Assembly (NCBI GenBank): GCA_036250195.1
Contig: JAVHZZ010000002.1
Span: 365,450,124 to 365,514,123, forward strand
Direction: 5' to 3'
DNA length: 64,000 nt
Origin: Mixophyes australis
Taxonomy: Eukaryota; Chordata; Amphibia; Anura; Limnodynastidae
The notes beneath the pieces were generated by a model. That model was not told the origin of the DNA. It was given only the letters and a program-made list of their open reading frames with translations, and searched no databases. The position numbers were made by a program, and so were the translations under genes. Every line of letters begins with the position of its first letter. Position 1 is the first letter of the stretch. Positions 24,457-37,462 of the stretch are shown here, in pieces.

Positions 24457-24634
24457 GGGGGTAAATGTATCAAGCTGAAAGTTTTCCAGCGGGTTTGAAA
24501 AACCAATCTGATTCTAGCTATCATTTATTTAGTACATTCTACAAAATGAGAGCTAGAATCTGATTGGTTGCTATAGGCAACATCTCCACTTTTCAAACCC
24601 ACCGGAAAACTCGTAGCTTGATACATTTACCCCC
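24457..24634. mobile_element. Palindromic MITE (GGGGTAAATGTATCAAGCT ends)
   Basis: The 178-bp element has inverted arms GGGGGTAAATGTATCAAGCT and its complement. The interior repeats the TTGGTTGCTATAGGCAACAT core that also occurs in the MITEs at 8351 and 47605. It is non-coding. Confidence 0.8.
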
Positions 24635-24639
24635 AAGAA

Positions 24640-26290
24640 TGCCATTGCCTTGAACATGTCTGTACATTATGGTTGTCTAAGATACACAGGTCTGCCCAAT
24701 GATCAGCTTTACCCTCTCAATGTGAAACACCATGAACACCCATGTCAAACTGGCTCCTTCCCCCTCCCCCTTATCCCCTATTTTAAAACTTTCTCTTGGT
24801 CACATCAATAAGACTGCTGTACCTTGATATTCAAGGAACTTTGACATATTTGTCCATGCGTTGGGGGAATTTGCCACCACATTCTTCACAATATACAGGT
24901 CAAATTCCATATTCCCTGCTAGTTGCATTTTCAATACCTTCAGATTTAGGGTTTCATTCAATCATAAGCATGCACTAAAACACTTTGCTAGCTTTATACT
25001 TTTGATAGACACTGCATATTTTCTGTAGGGCGTAAAGGTAACATATCTAAAATGTACCACTGGAGAGACTGCAGAGAAATCAGCTCATACCTCCACATCT
25101 GGTGAGATTGGAACATCATCCAGCGATTTTTGACTACTCTCCTAGTTGTAATTGAAAGAAACCAAATTTCGGATAACGAACTTAATACTTCTACTTAACA
25201 ATCCTATCAAATCACTGAGTAAACACACAGGCCAACTGATACTACATATCAGTCATGCTTCCAACTGTTGATAGCAGGGGCATGTAAAATAACCCTTCCC
25301 CTCTTAAGATTGAAACTATTGAATAGAATATGGCAAAAAGCCTCTATGGAATATATTACCGCTGTCCCTGGCCTGGAAGAACTTGAGACTCCTACTACGC
25401 AACCACCCATTTCCTTTCTCTTTCTCCCACTTGTCCTCTTCTCTTCCCCTCCTCTTACTCCCCTCCCCTATTCACTTCACCCACTACTGAAAAATAAAAA
25501 CCCCTGCATCCTACATCCTGATAGTTGGTTGGTTTAACACCACATATCATTCTGACTCTTTTCTCTGTTAATTTTATCTTGCTATGGAATTACTAATTTT
25601 TATGGGCTTGCAAGCTGTTTGCTATGTTACTGCTGCGGCATCTGTTTTCTGGTTTCATGTTTTGCTATGTATTTGATGTAGGTTGAAAATAAAGAGATTA
25701 AAAAAAATATTGGTTAGCACTGAAACATAACTATTTAATGGATAATGGCTTGATTTACAAATAAGCAACACAGTGGTAGTATTAGCACCTGTCACAAAGT
25801 ATAATGAGTTCTAGAAGTCTAGCACCATTTGAATTTATTGTATTGCTGTTGTAATGATATAGCTATGCTTAATTGCATAATAACACCTTTATAGATGTGA
25901 CTTTTGGGAAAATGGCTGGACTTAAGTATAGCAGCCTCTGCCTCACAACAGCCAAATACATTATTTTAATTTATAGAAGGGAAAAGAAAATATTCATGTT
26001 TAATTTCCGTACCTAATAGCAATTTAGAGCTTTGTGCTAACCAGCTCTAACTTTCTAATATAGCTTCCAGGGACTTTATGATTGCTACCACATTTATTGT
26101 GTAGACCTTGAACTTTTAAAAACTATGTTTGACTCTAATAAATATTTCTAGAATAAAATGCCTAGATTTTTGTCTTAGTTATCTGTTATGTCAGATCAAG
26201 AAAGGATCAAGGGGTTCTGCACAATCGACCATGATATATTATATCTGATAAACATTGAACACAAAAGCTTCTATTGACTAGAAAAAGAAA
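24640..26290. other. No gene seen
   Basis: AT-rich sequence. An 89-codon proline/leucine-rich plus frame at 25268-25537 lies in a pyrimidine-rich patch, and I assign it no function. Confidence 0.4.
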
Positions 26291-28640
26291 AAAAATTATA
26301 CAAATGAAAAGTATGGCAGCCTGCAAAATAGGGCTACCACTATACCCCACGACACAACAAGCAAACCTTTAGAAAGATATTTGCATTGATGAGCGCTATA
26401 CAATATCAACAAAAATAATAGAAAAGGTATATGATTGAGCCAATTATAATGATTTTTGCTAATCGCTTGTATAAAAGATTTTGAGTTTGTGGGTTTGCAA
26501 TAGGTTTTAGTTTGGATCATACCATCTTTTATATAGATGATCAAATCTAGAAAGTTGACACAGACTGGACTAACTTCAAATGATAAGTCTTTATTATAGA
26601 CATTCTGGTTAAAAAAACACAAAAAGAATTTCAAGATTCTTCTGAATCTTTCCATATGAAAATAATATAATTGATGAAGCAATGCCAGCAAACCAGGTTT
26701 GCCCCAAATGGGGTGTTTTGTCAAACCACATGATCCTCCAAATATGCCATAAATAGGCTGGCATAACTTGGGACGAACCTGGTTCCCATTGCTGTTCCCA
26801 CTGTCTGCTGAAAGAATTAAATGTTAAATAAATAATTATTGATAAGAAAAAAAAAACCTCCAATAAAAAGTTTTTTAAATCTGCATTCACATTTTCTTTC
26901 TCAAAAAAATATTGAATGGCTCTTAAGTCCCGATCATGCCTAATGATAGTATACAGGTAACGTACATTGGACGTAACCATAAGACAATCATGATCCCATG
27001 TAATTCCTTGCAATTTGGTCAGGACATGGGAGCTATCTTTTAGATAAGACTTCCTAGAGATAACCAAGGGTTGTACATGAACATCAATGAAATATGATAG
27101 GTTAGCCATAATTGAATTAGTGCCGGCAACAATATGTCTCTGGGGGGATTGTTCACGTCCTTGTGCATTTTAAGTAATATGTATAAAACTGGGGTTGAGG
27201 GGTTCAAAATAATTAAAACATCATCTTCCACCTCAGAAATTACCCCAAGATCTTTATCATCATCTGTGGATTTTTTATTCAAAAAAGTGTTCTTATAGTT
27301 AATTTTCTCATAATTTTGTGCAAATCAATATATTATTCAAAGGAATTAATCCTGCTAGAAGGAACAAATTTCAATCCATTTTCCAATATAGAAGTTTCTG
27401 CTTTGCTTATGGCATATGTGCACAGATTGTATATTTTTGTCATACTTGCATCATCATTTACGTTGTTCAAATGTGTAACATTACTTTTCTCCTCAGAGCC
27501 ACAGTTACTAGAGTTATACATTTTTAATTTCCGTCTTCTGGATTTTTTGGACCTTTTCAGAGATTCCCTACCCCTTTTATTCAACTTTTTCTTCCCTATT
27601 TGTAGCTTGTGGTCCAATTTCTCTATCTCAAAAAATATCTTCTAGGATAAAGGAATCAAATCTATTATATAAAGGTGGACCCAATAATATCCGATCAATT
27701 CTATATGTTTCGTTTCCCAATAGATGTTTATAGTATTGCGAAAATCTATTTTTTCTAAAATTATCTGTATATGATGATCTTTTATAATTAATTTTCTCAC
27801 AGTCAGAATTCCGTAGTAATCTCTCCAAGTGCAATATGATGTAGCACATGTCCTTGTGTTTCAAACTCCCATTGTCCTATAGATTGTAAGCTTTCGAGCA
27901 GGGTTCTCTTACCTCTCTGTCTGTATGTATTACCCAGTATTGTCTTATTAATGTTTGTTCCCAATTGTAAATCGCTACGGAATTTGCTGGCGCTATATAA
28001 ATAAATGTTAATGATGATGATGATGAAGTGATGGACAGTATGGGGGAAATCATAAACTTTTCATTTATTTTTGCCTGGTCCCCATCTTTTTTCTTAAATT
28101 TATTGCCAATTTTTTTCGGAATTTTTTAATCAATTCTGATTGGGTTAATGCTCCTCTAAGATCTCAATTTTATCTCTATTATATTTTTTTGGTTTTCTTT
28201 GTATAATCTCCTTAGTGTTTTTATTTATTTTTGAGACTATAACCCTTTCCATCTCCCTACAGTTCTCCAAATCTGAAAACAGTCTAATAAGAATCTTGTG
28301 GTCATTGATCTGATCATCTATATAACTTAATTCTTGTCTTCTCTGCTTAATATATGATCAGTCAGCGAATAGCAACATGAATTGAGAATTTCATTCAGAT
28401 TTTTTTTTTAAATATTTGTAGTACTGTCAAAAGAAGGAAGTTTAAAGACTTTCCCTCCATAATCGATTCTCTTTTAATAACAAGATTTCCACATTTTTTA
28501 TAAGGCTTGCCAGATCTTCATCTTCAATCTCCGTAATGTCGCCTATACTATTGAAGATTTTTTCTACATGTGTTCTCCTATATTCATTGTGATGAAACAT
28601 GGCGCAGCTTACAACAGTAAAAGTTATAAAGGGTAATAAT
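26290..28640 (-). pseudogene. Penelope-like element reverse transcriptase, decayed
   Basis: Reading the minus strand from about 28640 down gives a Lys-rich N-terminal part, then LLKMHKDVNNPP, ITWDHDCLMVTSNVRYLYT, and FLDLIIYIKDGMIQTKTYCK followed by PTNSKSF. These match the PKIHK, VTLDVxSLYTxIPH and FLDLxIxxxxGxixTxxyxKPTDxxxF blocks of Penelope-like elements. The active-site region is damaged (Asp of motif A replaced by Asn; the AMG...P and DD motifs are not readable). No GIY-YIG endonuclease is visible below 26290. A SINE-type tail at 27866-28025 interrupts the N-terminal part. Confidence 0.8.
27866..28026 (+). repeat. SINE/LINE 3' tail nested in the Penelope-like element
   Basis: The sequence runs ATTGTAAGCTTTCGAGCAGGG ... 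GCTGGCGCTATATAAATAAA and ends in an ATG-trinucleotide repeat. It matches the layout of the tails at 8190-8316 and 59588-59700. It splits the N-terminal coding part of the Penelope-like pseudogene, so it inserted later. Confidence 0.7.
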
Positions 28641-29415
28641 AATAAGAATAAGGGTCGGTACTTTGTGTGAAAAAAAATTAGTTTTTTATAGCTTGCGAAG
28701 TTTGTGTTTTTTACTTGCGTTTTTCACCCACACTTTATTTGGTTATTAATTTATTTCTATAAAGTCCTCTAGCTGTTTCTCTTTAGCTGTTCTCTTTAGC
28801 TTTAGCTGTTAGCAGTTACTGTCATAAGATAAGTGTCATTCAATGCTGTCTTTGGGGTTCATAGCTTCCATCCAGTACCAGAAGGCAGTGGGTAGGGCCA
28901 CCCAATACTGGATTTGTGGGATTTGTTTGTGCATTACCCATCACCTTAACTGGTTTCTACGACAGCTGCCATTTCTCACCATTCCACATGATCATAGCTC
29001 ATCACTAGCATGCTTAAAAAAGAAATCTAATTTTTAATTTTATGCAGCAAGCTTATTGAAATTAAATAGAAGAGCACACAGCTATGAAATGGAGGCGATT
29101 GTGTCTTGCCCTATACTTTTAATGAGATGCAATTAGCACCTTACAGTTGTACTTCAGTTGAGAATGTAAATTTTGTCCAATGTAAACCAAGCTTTAATCC
29201 CATAATGTGCCACATGTATTAAAAGAAGCCCCGATGTCCCCTCACTCTCATGAGTAATCATAAATGAGGCTAAACCAAGCTGTATTTTAGAAGAAAAACT
29301 GAAAAGCTTAATTAAATAGTTGTTTCCAAAATAATAAAATATGGACAGTGAAAGCATTTGTGGTGCAGGCATATGATGAAACACATGGAAAACTGTCAAA
29401 CCTGCAAAAGTAGCT
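28640..29415. other. No gene seen
   Basis: AT-rich sequence with a short AGCTGTT-type repetition near 28765-28810. No boundaries or motifs are recognised. Confidence 0.4.
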
Positions 29416-29419
29416 TCAT

Positions 29420-30495
29420 TTAGTTATGATAATTAAAGCACATAGAAAAATCCCCCAGCACACTGCTATATCCAGCAAAGGTCCTGCCAATTCTACTGTA
29501 AATAAAAATGCAAAAGTCTCAGTTGCACACATTTGCAAAGCCACCTGCCAGTTCCTGAGGGACTCCCACAGCAGATTGGCAAACTTCTTATGGGTGGTGT
29601 GGGGGTTTTTGGCAGTCCCAGAACTTTTGTCGGTTGGTCTCTGGAATAATAGTGTACCATTTAAGGTGGGCATTTTTTATTATCTATATCATAGTCTGCA
29701 CAGTCCTCTGAGGGCACTCCACGGTAGACCTCCTTTACATGTACTTGCAGTGCAATCAACAAATCCTGACCCATTCCAGGTCCTTTCAAGTACTTGCAGA
29801 TGCTCATATACATTCCCAACACTGTCCTCAAATTTAGGTCAAGGAAGAGTTGATATTCCTGATCTCCTAAGGTGTCTCCTCCCTGGGCCACACAGCTGGT
29901 GCCCTTCCCTCTCTGCTCTATGCCGATGACCTCTGCCCACTCAGCTTAAGTGGAATTGAATGCTAAGAGTGCCTGCTGGTATCTTATCCTGGTGTCCTTG
30001 CATCATTATCAGTTTCCTCCCTTTGGGGGACCATGCTATGGGTGCCATTCTCCCATCGCCGCTCTCATCTCCTCCCTGGTTGAATGTCTAACATCAATGC
30101 TTTTGGAATTGCACAGAGTCTCAAGGTCCTCCTTGGACAAGTTGGCATATGCGGACTTCCTGTGCGTTCTGCTGGCTGCAGTTATTTCTATCCTGAATAA
30201 ATTGGGTGCAAAAAAAACCAACTGAAGTTATCCCACTAGAAATCTGTGACCGGATTGGCTGTGTCGCAGGGGCCTGGCTGGGCCTGCCTTACACCACTGC
30301 CTTCTGGGTACACATTTACGTCTTGGGCACCCCCTTGCATGGCCCTTGGGCTGGTACCCCTGACCTCTTCCTTCAGATCAGGGTTGCTGTGGATAGCTCC
30401 CCCTGGTCTCTACAGGGTAGCGGGCAGATCATTGTTACTAGACACTGGGTCCCAATCCTCAGAAAAGCCAGATATTGGATTAGAGAGGTCTAATC
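29420..30495 (-). pseudogene. Ty3/gypsy SCAN-like gag remnant
   Basis: The minus strand downstream of the LTR encodes ANLSKEDLETLC, then VKEVYRGVPSEDCADYD, followed across a frameshift by PETNRQKFWDC and a region resembling the conserved helices of SCAN-type capsid. The order (kxxYRGxxxEDxxDYxxVKxAxLxRYxxxPExxRQxF) is that of Gmr1-like chromovirus-related gypsy Gag. It is disrupted by frameshifts and stops and is cut off near 29420, so pol is absent. The LTR at 30496-31364 is immediately upstream in the same orientation. Confidence 0.65.
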
Positions 30496-31364
30496 TGTAG
30501 GTCACAGTAATTACAGCAGGTGAATAGGTATCAAAGCAGGATCTTAGAGTAGTGATGTTTATTGCTCAGAAAGGGTCCTTATAAGGGTCATTATACAATA
30601 GTTAAAGATACAAGTGATCATCCAGAGGTACAGATGGCATATACCCCTTTGAAATACAAAATACAGTTATTTTTATATAGTTTATGACACACATGTTGGC
30701 AGGGGGTAATCTAGACATCGACCCATACTTGGTACCATAAAGTATCAGTGTGTAGCATCATGATGCAGTATATTCTCTAAACTTTAATTAAATGTAATTT
30801 AAACTTAACAAAATTTACATCAATCTGTGATTTCCCAAATTACTTGCTGTTTCATTATTCAGATAGATCCCCTATGTCTCCTAACAGAACACACAGCATA
30901 ACAAGATAACAACCCCCTGCTCTGTATTCAGTTGAGAAATATGTGTTGGTCATTCTCAGATGAAATGATTTAATTAGCATGAGATTTTCTTTCTTCTGAA
31001 AACTTACAGAACCAAGTTGCATCCAAAATCTCATACAAACTTATAAAACAATTCATGAACAATATAAAAATAAATACATTTATAATTCCAGAACCCAGCG
31101 CCAGGAATTAACCCTTTCTGCAGGTTACTAGACGTCTACACAGTGCCCATACAATAAAAATATATACATTTAAAATAATAAACATTCCCTTTAATACATT
31201 TTTACATCCCCTAGCGCTGGAGTTTAACCCATTCAGCGCATCAGTTATTTGATACTGCAGCAGCCACCTTGACCATGCTGGAGGTCAGAGGACCCGGCCA
31301 CAGGTATGTTTTCAGGGCACACATTTGAACCCTTAATATAGTAGTGCAATGTTTGTATGTCACA
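30496..31364 (-). mobile_element. 5' LTR of Ty3/gypsy element
   Basis: On the minus strand the sequence begins TGTGACATACAAAC and ends TACTGTGACCTACA, obeying TG...CA. It contains GAGCAATAAACATCAC about 70 bp from the end, a polyadenylation signal in the usual place. A gag remnant follows directly on the minus strand. The boundaries come from sequence logic, not from a second LTR, so they may shift by a few bases. Confidence 0.6.
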
Positions 31365-31415
31365 GAATAGCTGAGCATTTTTGAAATTCAAGAGTATCTT
31401 TATGGCAGCAGTATA

Positions 31416-32304
31416 CAGTCATGGGCAAAAGTTTTGAGAATGACACAAGTTTTATTTTTCACAAAGTCTGCTGCCTCAGTTTTTATGATGGCAATTTGTA
31501 TATACTCCAGAATGTTATGAAGAGTGTTCAGATGAATTGCAATTAATTTAAAAGTCCCTCTTTGCCATAACAATGAACTTTATCCCAAAAAACAACATTT
31601 CCACTGCATTTCAGCCCTGCCACAAAAGGACCAGCTGACATCAGGTCAGTGATTTTCCTGTTAACACAGGTGAGAGATCCCCTTTCAGATTGTTTGGGGC
31701 ATCTGGAAAAAACGCTTATCCAGAGAAGGAAAGGTGAGTGCTACCATCAGTCCTGTGTCATGCCAACAGTAAATCATCCTGAGACCATTCATGTGTGGGG
31801 TTGATTCTCAACCAAGGGAGTGGGGTCACTCACAATTCTGCCTAAGAACACCATCATAAATAAATAACTAAGTGGATCGGGATCAAAACATAAAAATGTT
31901 GGGTCCATGGCCAGGAAACTCCTCAGACCTTAATCCCATTGAGAACTTGTGGTCAATCCTCAAGAGGTGGGTGGACAAACAAAAACCCAAAAATTCTGAC
32001 AAACTACAAACATTGATTAGGCAAGAATGTGCGGCCATCAGTCAGTATGTGGCCCAGAAGGTGATTGACAGCATGCCAGGGTGAATTGCAGAGGTCTTCA
32101 AAAAGAAGGGTTAACACTGCAAATATTGACTCTTTGCATAAACTTAATGTTATTGTCAATAAAAGCCTTTGACACTTAGGAAATGCTTGTAATTTTACTT
32201 TAGTATACCATAGCAACATCTGGCAAAAAGGTCTAAAACACTGAAGCAGTAAACTTTGTGAAAACCGATACTTGTGTCATTCTCAAAACTTTTGGCCATG
32301 ACTG
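31416..32304 (+). mobile_element. Internally deleted Tc1/mariner element
   Basis: The ends are CAGTCATGGGCAAAAGTTTT and the inverse of CAGTCATGGCCAAAAGTTTT, matching at 33 of 34 bases. TA dinucleotides flank both ends, as in Tc1 insertion. A frame at 31872-32084 encodes the transposase C terminus (WPGNSSDLNPIENLW, then LKRWVDKQKP and KVIDSMPG), including the final acidic residue of the DD34E set. At 889 bp it is much shorter than the usual 1.3-1.6 kb. The N-terminal DNA-binding domain and the first two Asp residues are missing, so it is non-autonomous. Confidence 0.92.
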
Positions 32305-32477
32305 TACGCAACTATAAATAGGCTTTCTCTTAAAGATAGGAAAGTTCTGTATCCAGAAATATGTCAGTGAATTCAGGTTATTGCAGTTTCCTCATTGGTC
32401 TCCAGATCTTCATTCCAAGCACTTTGTTGCAGATTTACTGTGCTGTAGTAATAGTGACTTTGTGTTGTAGAATGTTT

Positions 32478-33003
32478 ATATGTACAGAACTCCCGTCTCC
32501 AGGACTTTGCCCGGGCTACTCCCCAGCTGTGGAATGATCTTCCATGTTCCATCAGGTTAGCATCTACTCTCAAAGGCTTCAAGCGTGCCCTTAAGACTCA
32601 TTTCTTTATTCAAGTCTATCAGTCCTCCTCCTAACTCTCTCCCCCAGTTAGTACCACCCTATTTGTGTCTCCCCTTTCCTCTAGAATATAAGCTCTCAGG
32701 AGCAGGGCCCTCGTTCCTTGTGTGCTCCTTTTATTTTTCCAACACCCTCTGTACCTCTTGGCCTGCTTCCCTAGCCCTATTTTCTTAAGCTTTGGCCTAC
32801 TTCTCGCTGATTTCTTCCATCACTTTCATTTTCACCCATTGTCCCAGTAATAATTTGATTTGCATTACCATGTGACCTGTGTCTGTGTATATATTTTTGT
32901 TCTTTCTGTATCATGTTGTGTCATGGCTCACTGTTTTTGGTATGTTATGTAAGGCGCTGCGGACCCTTTGTGGCACCTTATAAATTAAAGATAATAATAA
33001 TAC
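32478..33003 (+). pseudogene. 5'-truncated LINE (CR1/L2-like) 3' end
   Basis: The plus strand encodes FARATPQLWNDLPCSIR, then LKGFKRALKTHFF, the conserved C-terminal tail of many vertebrate non-LTR reverse transcriptases. It continues through a pyrimidine-rich 3' region into GGCGCTGCGGACCCTTTGTG and a TAATAA-repeat tail. The same tail ends the LINE at 41817-42585, so both belong to one family. Everything upstream of the C terminus is missing. Confidence 0.8.
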
Positions 33004-35900
33004 CCAGTCCTCTGTATATAAATAGGGATCGCTACTCCTTCCAAGCCTGGAGCCTTCCTTACTTCTGCCACAGCCCTGAGTAAGAAATAGAAATAGTGCT
33101 TGTGAGTCATTGAAGATTAGTTGTGTTGAGAAGTTTTACAATTAGAGTGCTTCTAAGAATATTGAAAACATCATTTCAATAAGCCTTGTAAGACTATATT
33201 ATGCCACTATAAAATGTAGATTAATGGGTTAGGCTTTGTGAATAATATGTAATGGTTACCTATCATTGATTTTAGGTTGGATGTGAGATTTAGAATAATT
33301 TGCCTGCTTTTAAAAAATTAAAATCAATTTCTTTATCAAAATTATCTGAGAAAAATGTAATGAAGAAATGTTTAAATATTAAATCTTCCATAGCTGAGGT
33401 CATATCCCAACTGATCTCTGCTTCATTTTAAACTTCCAAAAACATTTATCCCATTTTAGTTTATAAACTTTAAAGTCTGCATTTTAAATCTTATATTACT
33501 TTTGATGTCTCACAATTTAATGTTTCACAATTTCATGTATAGGTGAAATTGAATACTTACACACCCTCTACAGAACAATGTTATTTTCTTGTAATTGAAT
33601 GTTTTCTTCAGATTTATTTAATCGAATGTGAGATATATGATACATCATTTTGAAATATGCTTTAATTTTATTTTAGGATACAATTGCAAAAAAAAGTTGC
33701 ATTATTAAAATATACTGCATATTTTGCATGTATATTCCTTCAGTTGTCAGACTTGTCTTGCCAACTATCAGCTCCAGGCTTATTACACCGTTTATCTGAC
33801 ACTAGTGTTGACTATAAAGCTAACAAATCAGATTCACTTTTTTATCTATGTTTAATCAAAACAAAGTTTAAAATGTAGGGATTTCTTTTTTAGGAATACT
33901 ATGCTGTGATTCGCTGCTTATTTGACTCCCAAGATACTGGTTTGGCTTTGGATGCAAAGCAGTCATTGCTACTCTGAGCATATCTCACTTTACCCTTAGG
34001 ATATCTTTTGTTGATGAGACTGAACTGGTGAAATGAAAAGTGACATTTCATGTCAAGTGCTGTTAAGTCTATGTCATTTCAATTTTCAAACACATTGAGA
34101 TGGCAAAAAAATAAATGGCCCTTTCAGAAGCTAGGAATCAATTTTAGTAGAAAGGGGATATGAATGATACCCATTGAGTGTGTAGTCATATCCCTAGTAC
34201 TGAAAGACTTGAGTGCTGTTTAGCAATATTATACACATATACAAAATGTGCAGTGCTAATATGCAAGATACTTGCTTCTGGTAAGAGTGAGCAATCTATT
34301 CAGTAATTTTAGAACAGTCAAAACTGAACGTAGTTCACAGTAAGCAATAAATGGAATGATCACAAGACAAGCAAATCAGTTAGTCATAGTATGATCAGAA
34401 TAACTTACATCACAGTATACGTGTTTTGGACAACTGTCAGGAATGCCTCTCTGTCGGGTTAAATACCTCTTATTCACCTATGTGCAACAGCCAGCTACTA
34501 TTTAATTGTATGGTCAGCAACACTCTTTTTTATATAGTAATCAACATAGCAGAAATTAAATGAGACTTGCCTATTCATACTCCAGGGAAAATCTCACATG
34601 TTACAGGCCCAATAGGAATATAATAAATAATAGTAATTTATGACTTTTGTGGTAATTTGCGTGTAGAAATATGCCCCATGGAAAGTGCGTGGATCTGAGT
34701 GTCAAAATGACAGTTTCACTGGAGGAGGGGGTTTCAAAATTGTTATCATTTAATCGGAAGAGCTGATTGGTTCAGGGCATTTCTATATAAATAAAGGTTG
34801 GGCCTGACCCTATAATTTCAAAGGGTTACAAACTATGGACATTTAAAGGTGGAAAGTATATTTAAGAGTGCAAGACACATAAAAAGTCACAAAGTTCCTC
34901 GACTCTTATGAGTAACCAAAGCATAAAAATGAGGCTAAATTAAGCAATAATTTAAGAGAAAAATCTAAATTTCAAATAAATAAAAGTTGTGGCCATAAAG
35001 TTTTTTTGATGACCCGTAATCCCACAAAAGTAGGCCCAGAGTGATTTTTACAGGGTAAGTGGATAATGGTTGATTTATTTCTTATGGGTAAGCTCCACAT
35101 GTTCACTGGTAACTGCTGGCTTGATTATTATATTAGCCGAATTTACAACTTATACGGCGGATAAGCTCCATATGTTTATATCGTGCCACTGGTTTATAAA
35201 TCAATAGTGTGGAAAAGCATATGTGATTTTGCATATCAATATACCTGCTTTGTGGAACATTGTCATCAGAATCAGTGACTTAACCTATTGGAATAGAACC
35301 TGGAACAGAATTTATGTTTATATTACCAGGAAGTAACCATATATACAATCTGTTTGGTTTGCAGATCCATTCAACTTGTGGAACTATTCTTTTCATGCAC
35401 ATGATATTTGTTGGACATTATTTATCATAGACAGACTTGTGTCTACCTACAGCCATATGTGAGAATATTTGTATTATTTTATAACTGTTCACATTTATAT
35501 CCAGTTGAGAATCAGTTTTTTTGGATAGCTGAATTTTCTGTCTGGTTTTTACTATATGTACCCTCATTTTTATATATAAAACACCATATGCGCAATCTGC
35601 TTTTTTGTATTACATGTGTGGTTTTAGAGGATTGGCACTTCCTCTATTGATTTGCTGCATTTGTTGTTTTGTTTTATTTGTGCATATTTTTGAATTACCA
35701 ATTAGTGCCGGAGATTCTATAATATATTAAATTAATCAAGAGTGGAGGGACACTGGGCTGTCTTTTTTACTGTACTTTTTTGCATTTGCAGTTTTGTTTT
35801 ACATTGGACAATACATGCATAGGAATGTGGTTCTCTGTAGAATCACAACTAGAAAAACAAAATGTATAGGACGAGTTCAGTTCAGAGATGATGCAAAAAT
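33004..35900. other. Long AT-rich stretch, no recognisable gene
   Basis: No frame above about 80 codons and no motif. Words such as GTGATTTATTT and CCAATAGGAATATAATAA fit AT-rich background. This is the longest part of the window with neither gene nor evident mobile element. Confidence 0.4.
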
Positions 35901-36208
35901 CAGTGTTCTCCCCAGCACCTATTCCCAGGTGCTCCACTCGGCTGTTTTTACTTGCCATCCGGCTCTTGGAGTCCAACACAGTCCTATTATAATAAGATAA
36001 ACCATTGTTTCTCCTATTAGAACAGGCACCATGTGAGCACTACAGGCAGCAGTGTGTGTTAGACCACTGACCACCAGTCTGACCAGTCCTGGCAGGTGTG
36101 GGCAATAACCTCCAACATTTTTCAATACTATTGCAAAGTATTACACTGCCCCCACCCGACTACTTCTTAATGCCACCCGGCTGTCAAAATTTTCTGGAGA
36201 GAACACTG
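35901..36208. mobile_element. Short hAT-type MITE (CAGTGTTCTC ends)
   Basis: The ends are CAGTGTTCTCCCC and the inverse of CAGTGTTCTCTCC, with AAAAAT on both outer sides. The interior repeats CCGGCTGT / CACCCGGCTGT words. At 308 bp with no coding capacity it is a MITE. The flanking match is only 6 bp, in an A-rich context, so the hAT assignment rests mainly on the terminal sequence. Confidence 0.6.
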
Positions 36209-36531
36209 AAAAATCATGTCCTCTTTAGGAGTGAAAGTAGTTGTGAACACTTCTGGAAAGTAAGGAACACATCTAAAATGCTTCATCTCATTTCAATAAT
36301 TGCACCTAATAAAATAAAATTACTTGTTTTACTGCTCTTCAAATTTAGGCACATGGTGCACCTACTCTGTACTCTCACGTTACACAACTCCTCGTTCTTG
36401 CCGGTACTAACTTCTGCTTCTCTGCATATGCCACCATCTGGCTCCACAGGCAAGAACAAAACAATATAGATGATGATACCCAAATGAAATGTAATATTGT
36501 TGATGGTGAAGAACTAACAGCCATTATACAG

Positions 36532-36686
<155 letters not shown>

Positions 36687-36786
36687 GCACACATGTATAC
36701 ATACAATACTGACAAAGCACTTTTAACCATATTGCAAAAGAGATATAAACTCCACAGAAGATAATAAACCACCGCTATTTATTTTT

Positions 36787-36822
<36 letters not shown>

Positions 36823-37440
36823 AGTTAACCCGTGCATGATACTCATGCATTCTAGTCAAATCAAGCTACTTAAGGTCTTAAAAAGGTTCTTGTCATGCAT
36901 TTGGACCTAGCCCAGGCCTCCTCAGGGGAAGAGCGTTAGTTCCCGACGCAAGCGGCCTTTTTAATGTGTGTTCATGAGGTAAAATTACCTCACGAAAATG
37001 AGTTTGACCCCTCAACTCGTAAATTTAGCCTTTACTACCCCTCCCACGGGGGGAAGGGGGGATGATGGAAGTTAACTGACTTGACTATTCTAATTTTTTT
37101 GTCAAATAATGTCAGTATACCAAATTTCAGGTCAATTGGATGACCCCTTTCTGAGAAAATAGATTTTTCCACACAAACACACACACACACACTAACGCAT
37201 GCCTCTACACATGTGTTCATGAGGTAAAATTACCTCACGAAAATGAGTTTGAGCCCTACCAAATTTCAGCCCTTTTTGAAAAATTCTTCCCACACACACT
37301 AAGAATTTAGTAGGTCAGTGTATAACTCTGCCCAGCAGGTGGCGCTGCAACTTGTTTTTTTTTTCACACACACACACAGACAGACAGACGCTACTAAGCA
37401 TTTCTATATTAGATATATTTATATATTTATATGATTATTA
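36823..37440. repeat. Unclassified interspersed repeat with internal duplication
   Basis: The segment begins just after a TA run (GTTAACCCGTGCATGATACT) and ends near CTATATTAGATATA. A phrase containing the palindrome GAGGTAAAATTACCTC occurs twice (about 36972 and 37217). A phrase of the type ACCAAATTTCAG also occurs twice. CA/CAGA microsatellites interrupt it. It looks like an element of moderate copy number, but I cannot name the family. Confidence 0.45.
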
Positions 37441-37462
37441 TTTATTTACCCCCCACACACAC

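Noticed and set aside
33004..35900. Possible host exons in the transposon-poor stretch
   Set aside because: No open frame with protein-like composition or recognisable splice-flanked block could be supported by eye.
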